Source: CAZXCQ01 sp964639275 (lineage in GTDB: Bacteria; Desulfobacterota; DSM-4660; Desulfatiglandales; Desulfatiglandaceae). From it: DNA of 15,836 nucleotides. Of this stretch, positions 14,308 through 15,836 are shown piece by piece. Each line of letters begins with the position of its first letter. Positions within the stretch are counted from its first letter, which is position 1. The DNA lies in the NCBI GenBank assembly GCA_964639275.1, contig CAZXCQ010000147.1, positions 1 to 15,836 of the forward strand, written 5' to 3'. Under the pieces are notes generated by a model. It worked only from the letters and a program-made list of their open reading frames with translations, was not told the DNA's origin and ran no database searches. A program made the position numbers and the translations under genes.

Positions 14308-15261
14308 CTAAAACCTGATCCTTGTCCCGACAGAGTTGAGGACAAAGCTTTCGGGAAAGGCATTTTTGAATTTCTCAATTGCCGTCCATCCGGTGCAATG
14401 ACAGGGGACCATAATCCTCGGTGAAAACCGCTTCATCTCCTGGATGGTGGGATCGATTATCTTCTCAAAATCGGGGCCTGTGAGATGAAACCCGCCCATT
14501 ACTCCGAAGATATCTCGGATACCTGTAACTTCTTGGGCATAGTGAATGGTATTGATTATGCCAGAATGCCCACATCCGGTCAGGACAACCAGTCCTTTGC
14601 CTTTGACATGGAGCACCAGGGCCTGGTCATCTTTGATGTGATCTTTGTAAAGCTTACCCTTTCTCTTGTAGTAGGTTGAAGGCATGCCGGTTTCAAAATC
14701 TGTCTGCCGGGGGATATTCGTGAGGGTAATAATATGATCCCCGGCTATCAGCGCTGGTGCCGAGACCTCAAAGACCCCCACATTCGATGCATCCACGGTC
14801 TGTCTTTTTAGCGAAGGGATCGGGACCTCTCTCCCGTCGGAAAACCGGTGAAATCTCTCATCGAGAAATGCATCGGGATGCAAAATCAGGTCCACCGGCT
14901 GGGCAATGGCAGTCAGTGTCTCTCGAATAGCGCCGATATGGTCAGGGTGACCATGGGAAAGGAAAGCGGTCTTTATCTCTCCCAGGTCTATATCCAGCAC
15001 ACGAATATTGTTTGGCACGGCGATATTTGAGAAACCAAAATCCATGATAATGACATGCCTGTCTGTGTCGTCGTAGAGCTCTATCAAAAAGCTCAATCCA
15101 TGTTCGGCCAGCAAAGGCCCTTTTCTTACCCCTCCTTTGACGAGCTCCGGCCGCTCAACGTGGGTCTTGTCTGGTAGAAAAAGATCAATGTAGTTGTCCA
15201 CTATGGTCGTTACCGATACTTCGGAAGACCCTTTTAGATAAACTGCCTTTTCTTTTGCCAT
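14308..15261 (-). CDS. MBL-fold metallo-hydrolase, COG1237 (dihydropterin-aminobenzene phosphate synthase-like)
   Basis: This 317-residue metallo-beta-lactamase-fold protein has the SHGHPDH metal motif (102-108), TGCGHSGIINTI (228-239, His232), GGFHLTG (256-262, His259) and PCHCTGWTA (286-294, His288). These blocks are characteristic of COG1237. Archaeal members (MJ0301-like) are annotated as synthases for a 7,8-dihydropterin-methyl-ribofuranosylaminobenzene phosphate, a step related to methanopterin-type cofactors. Bacterial members may have other substrates, so the exact reaction is unsettled. ATG 15259-15261 has AAGGA seven bases upstream. It is the first gene of a pair with tatD. No signal peptide or membrane segment is seen. 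Confidence 0.85.
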   Translation of the reverse strand: MAKEKAVYLKGSSEVSVTTIVDNYIDLFLPDKTHVERPELVKGGVRKGPLLAEHGLSFLIELYDDTDRHVIIMDFGFSNIAVPNNIRVLDIDLGEIKTAFLSHGHPDHIGAIRETLTAIAQPVDLILHPDAFLDERFHRFSDGREVPIPSLKRQTVDASNVGVFEVSAPALIAGDHIITLTNIPRQTDFETGMPSTYYKRKGKLYKDHIKDDQALVLHVKGKGLVVLTGCGHSGIINTIHYAQEVTGIRDIFGVMGGFHLTGPDFEKIIDPTIQEMKRFSPRIMVPCHCTGWTAIEKFKNAFPESFVLNSVGTRIRF

Positions 15262-15344
15262 CCTTGATTCCTTTGCGGTAGCAACTCACCCGGGATAGGG
15301 GGAAGGAAGACCTGGAGAATAGATTCCGTAATTCCCCGGAACTG

Positions 15345-15788
15345 TCATTTATCCAGTTTAGCCCTAACCGCCGGGCCTATCTTGCCCAACAAAAAGGGTT
15401 TCTTGATATAGGGCCCTGCACCCAGTCTTTGGGCCTCCCTGACCCGGTCGGTCTCGGAAAATCCATTTGCGATTATCGCCTTCTGCCCGGGGTGTAGTTT
15501 CAGGATATGCCTCTATGTCTCGAGTCCATCAATCCCCGGTTCCATAATCATGTCCAAGGGCAAGAGATCTGCACAATGGTCCCTCATGTATTCAATCGCT
15601 TCTTCTCCACTTGAAACCGAGGTGACAGAATACCCTGCAGGTTGCTGCGGGGGATGAATGGCGAGGTGAACTGAGTCCGCGCGCGCAAATGGGGAAGCGG
15701 ATTTGGCTTTGGCGCAGTCTCGCTCTCGATACCTCACAGCCTGCTCCAAGGAGCTTTGTTGTTTTTGAGTTGTGCTAATGAAGATCAT
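15345..15788 (-). pseudogene. Amber-interrupted receiver (REC) domain, remnant of a hybrid histidine kinase
   Basis: From base 15635 leftward the minus strand reads GYSVTSVSSGEEAIEYMRDH, a phospho-acceptor LDMIMEPGIDGLET, then TAG (15515-15513). The same frame continues for 55 residues (RHILKLHPGQKAIIANGFSE, GAGPYIKKPF, then AVRAKLDK) to a TGA at 15347-15345. The part after the TAG holds the alpha4-beta5 region and the conserved Lys of receiver domains. Family members usually have Tyr where the TAG lies, so this is a single-base nonsense change. The first about 25 residues of the domain, including the acidic pair, are missing: bases 15636-15788 encode unrelated sequence. The fragment resembles the C-terminal receiver of Desulfobacterales hybrid kinases. 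Probably a non-functional remnant. Confidence 0.75.
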
Positions 15789-15791
15789 TAG
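15775..15791. repeat. Inverted repeat next to a -10 box
   Basis: CTAATGA (15775-15781) and TCATTAG (15785-15791) are perfect inverted copies around AGA. It directly adjoins the TATAAT at 15797-15792 on the minus strand, where a transcript start would fall. It could be an operator. Confidence 0.4.
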
Positions 15792-15819
15792 ATTATATTA
15801 GAAATTAAAGCAAAATCAA
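15792..15819 (-). promoter_or_regulatory. Sigma70-type promoter at the right edge, pointing leftward
   Basis: On the minus strand TTGATT (15819-15814) and a perfect TATAAT (15797-15792) are 16 bases apart in AT-rich DNA. A start near 15785 coincides with the ATG at 15788-15786, so any product from that ATG would be leaderless. It would drive the broken receiver fragment and possibly the MBL-tatD pair. Confidence 0.45.
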
Positions 15820-15836
15820 GGAAGAATTGCACAGTC

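Noticed and set aside
15513..15515. TAG as a pyrrolysine codon
   Set aside because: Family members have Tyr here, receiver domains have no known need for pyrrolysine, and the domain has also lost its N-terminal part. A nonsense mutation is simpler.

Overview
The window reads as a chromosomal stretch from an anaerobic, probably sulfate-reducing member of the Desulfobacterota (Deltaproteobacteria). This is an inference from gene content: a LarA-family nickel enzyme, a YqeB/XdhC molybdenum-hydroxylase maturation pair, an archaeal-type P-type proton pump, a COG1237-like metallo-hydrolase, and fragments of PAS/receiver histidine kinases in the style common in Desulfobacterales. There are ten intact protein genes, two decayed signalling genes, and no rRNA, tRNA, CRISPR array or insertion sequence that I can recognise.

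Layout. Bases 1-184 are intergenic, with a degenerate 7-base repeat (14-49) and a 20-bp perfect palindrome (121-140). A minus-strand operon follows, in transcription order: FAD/NAD(P)H oxidoreductase (3917-2724), DinG-type Fe-S helicase (2740-755) and Nudix pyrophosphatase (754-185), with overlapping or abutting ends. A secreted CsgG/FlgO-like protein with a Cys-rich tail (4955-4164, minus) has its own good promoter. Bases 5040-5619 hold that promoter and the wreck of a PAS histidine kinase gene. The plus-strand pair yqeB-xdhC (5620-7487) meets a minus-strand H+-ATPase (10039-7508) tail to tail with 20 bp between stops. Upstream of the ATPase on the same strand is larA (11529-10249), and the 209-bp gap between them is rich in inverted repeats. 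The larA promoter faces a plus-strand acyl-CoA synthetase gene (11901-13505) across a 371-bp divergent region. The acyl-CoA synthetase gene overlaps by 44 bp, tail to tail, with a tatD/MBL pair (14286-13462 and 15261-14308, minus). The right edge is the C-terminal half of a histidine-kinase receiver domain broken by one amber codon.

How the genes may work together. YqeB and XdhC mature a selenium/molybdenum hydroxylase that is not in the window. LarA needs the LarB/C/E nickel-pincer cofactor enzymes, also absent here. LarA (2-hydroxyacid racemase or epimerase family) next to an H+-ATPase and opposite an acyl-CoA synthetase suggests carboxylic-acid handling plus proton balance, but that link is inference. 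The DinG-Nudix-oxidoreductase operon and the TatD-MBL pair look like housekeeping or repair modules.

I see no clearly new defence or mobile system. The items most worth a second look are the amber-interrupted receiver domain and the matching PAS-kinase remnant 10 kb away, the structured larA/ATPase intergenic element, the Cys-rich CsgG-like protein, and the inverted repeats placed on promoters.
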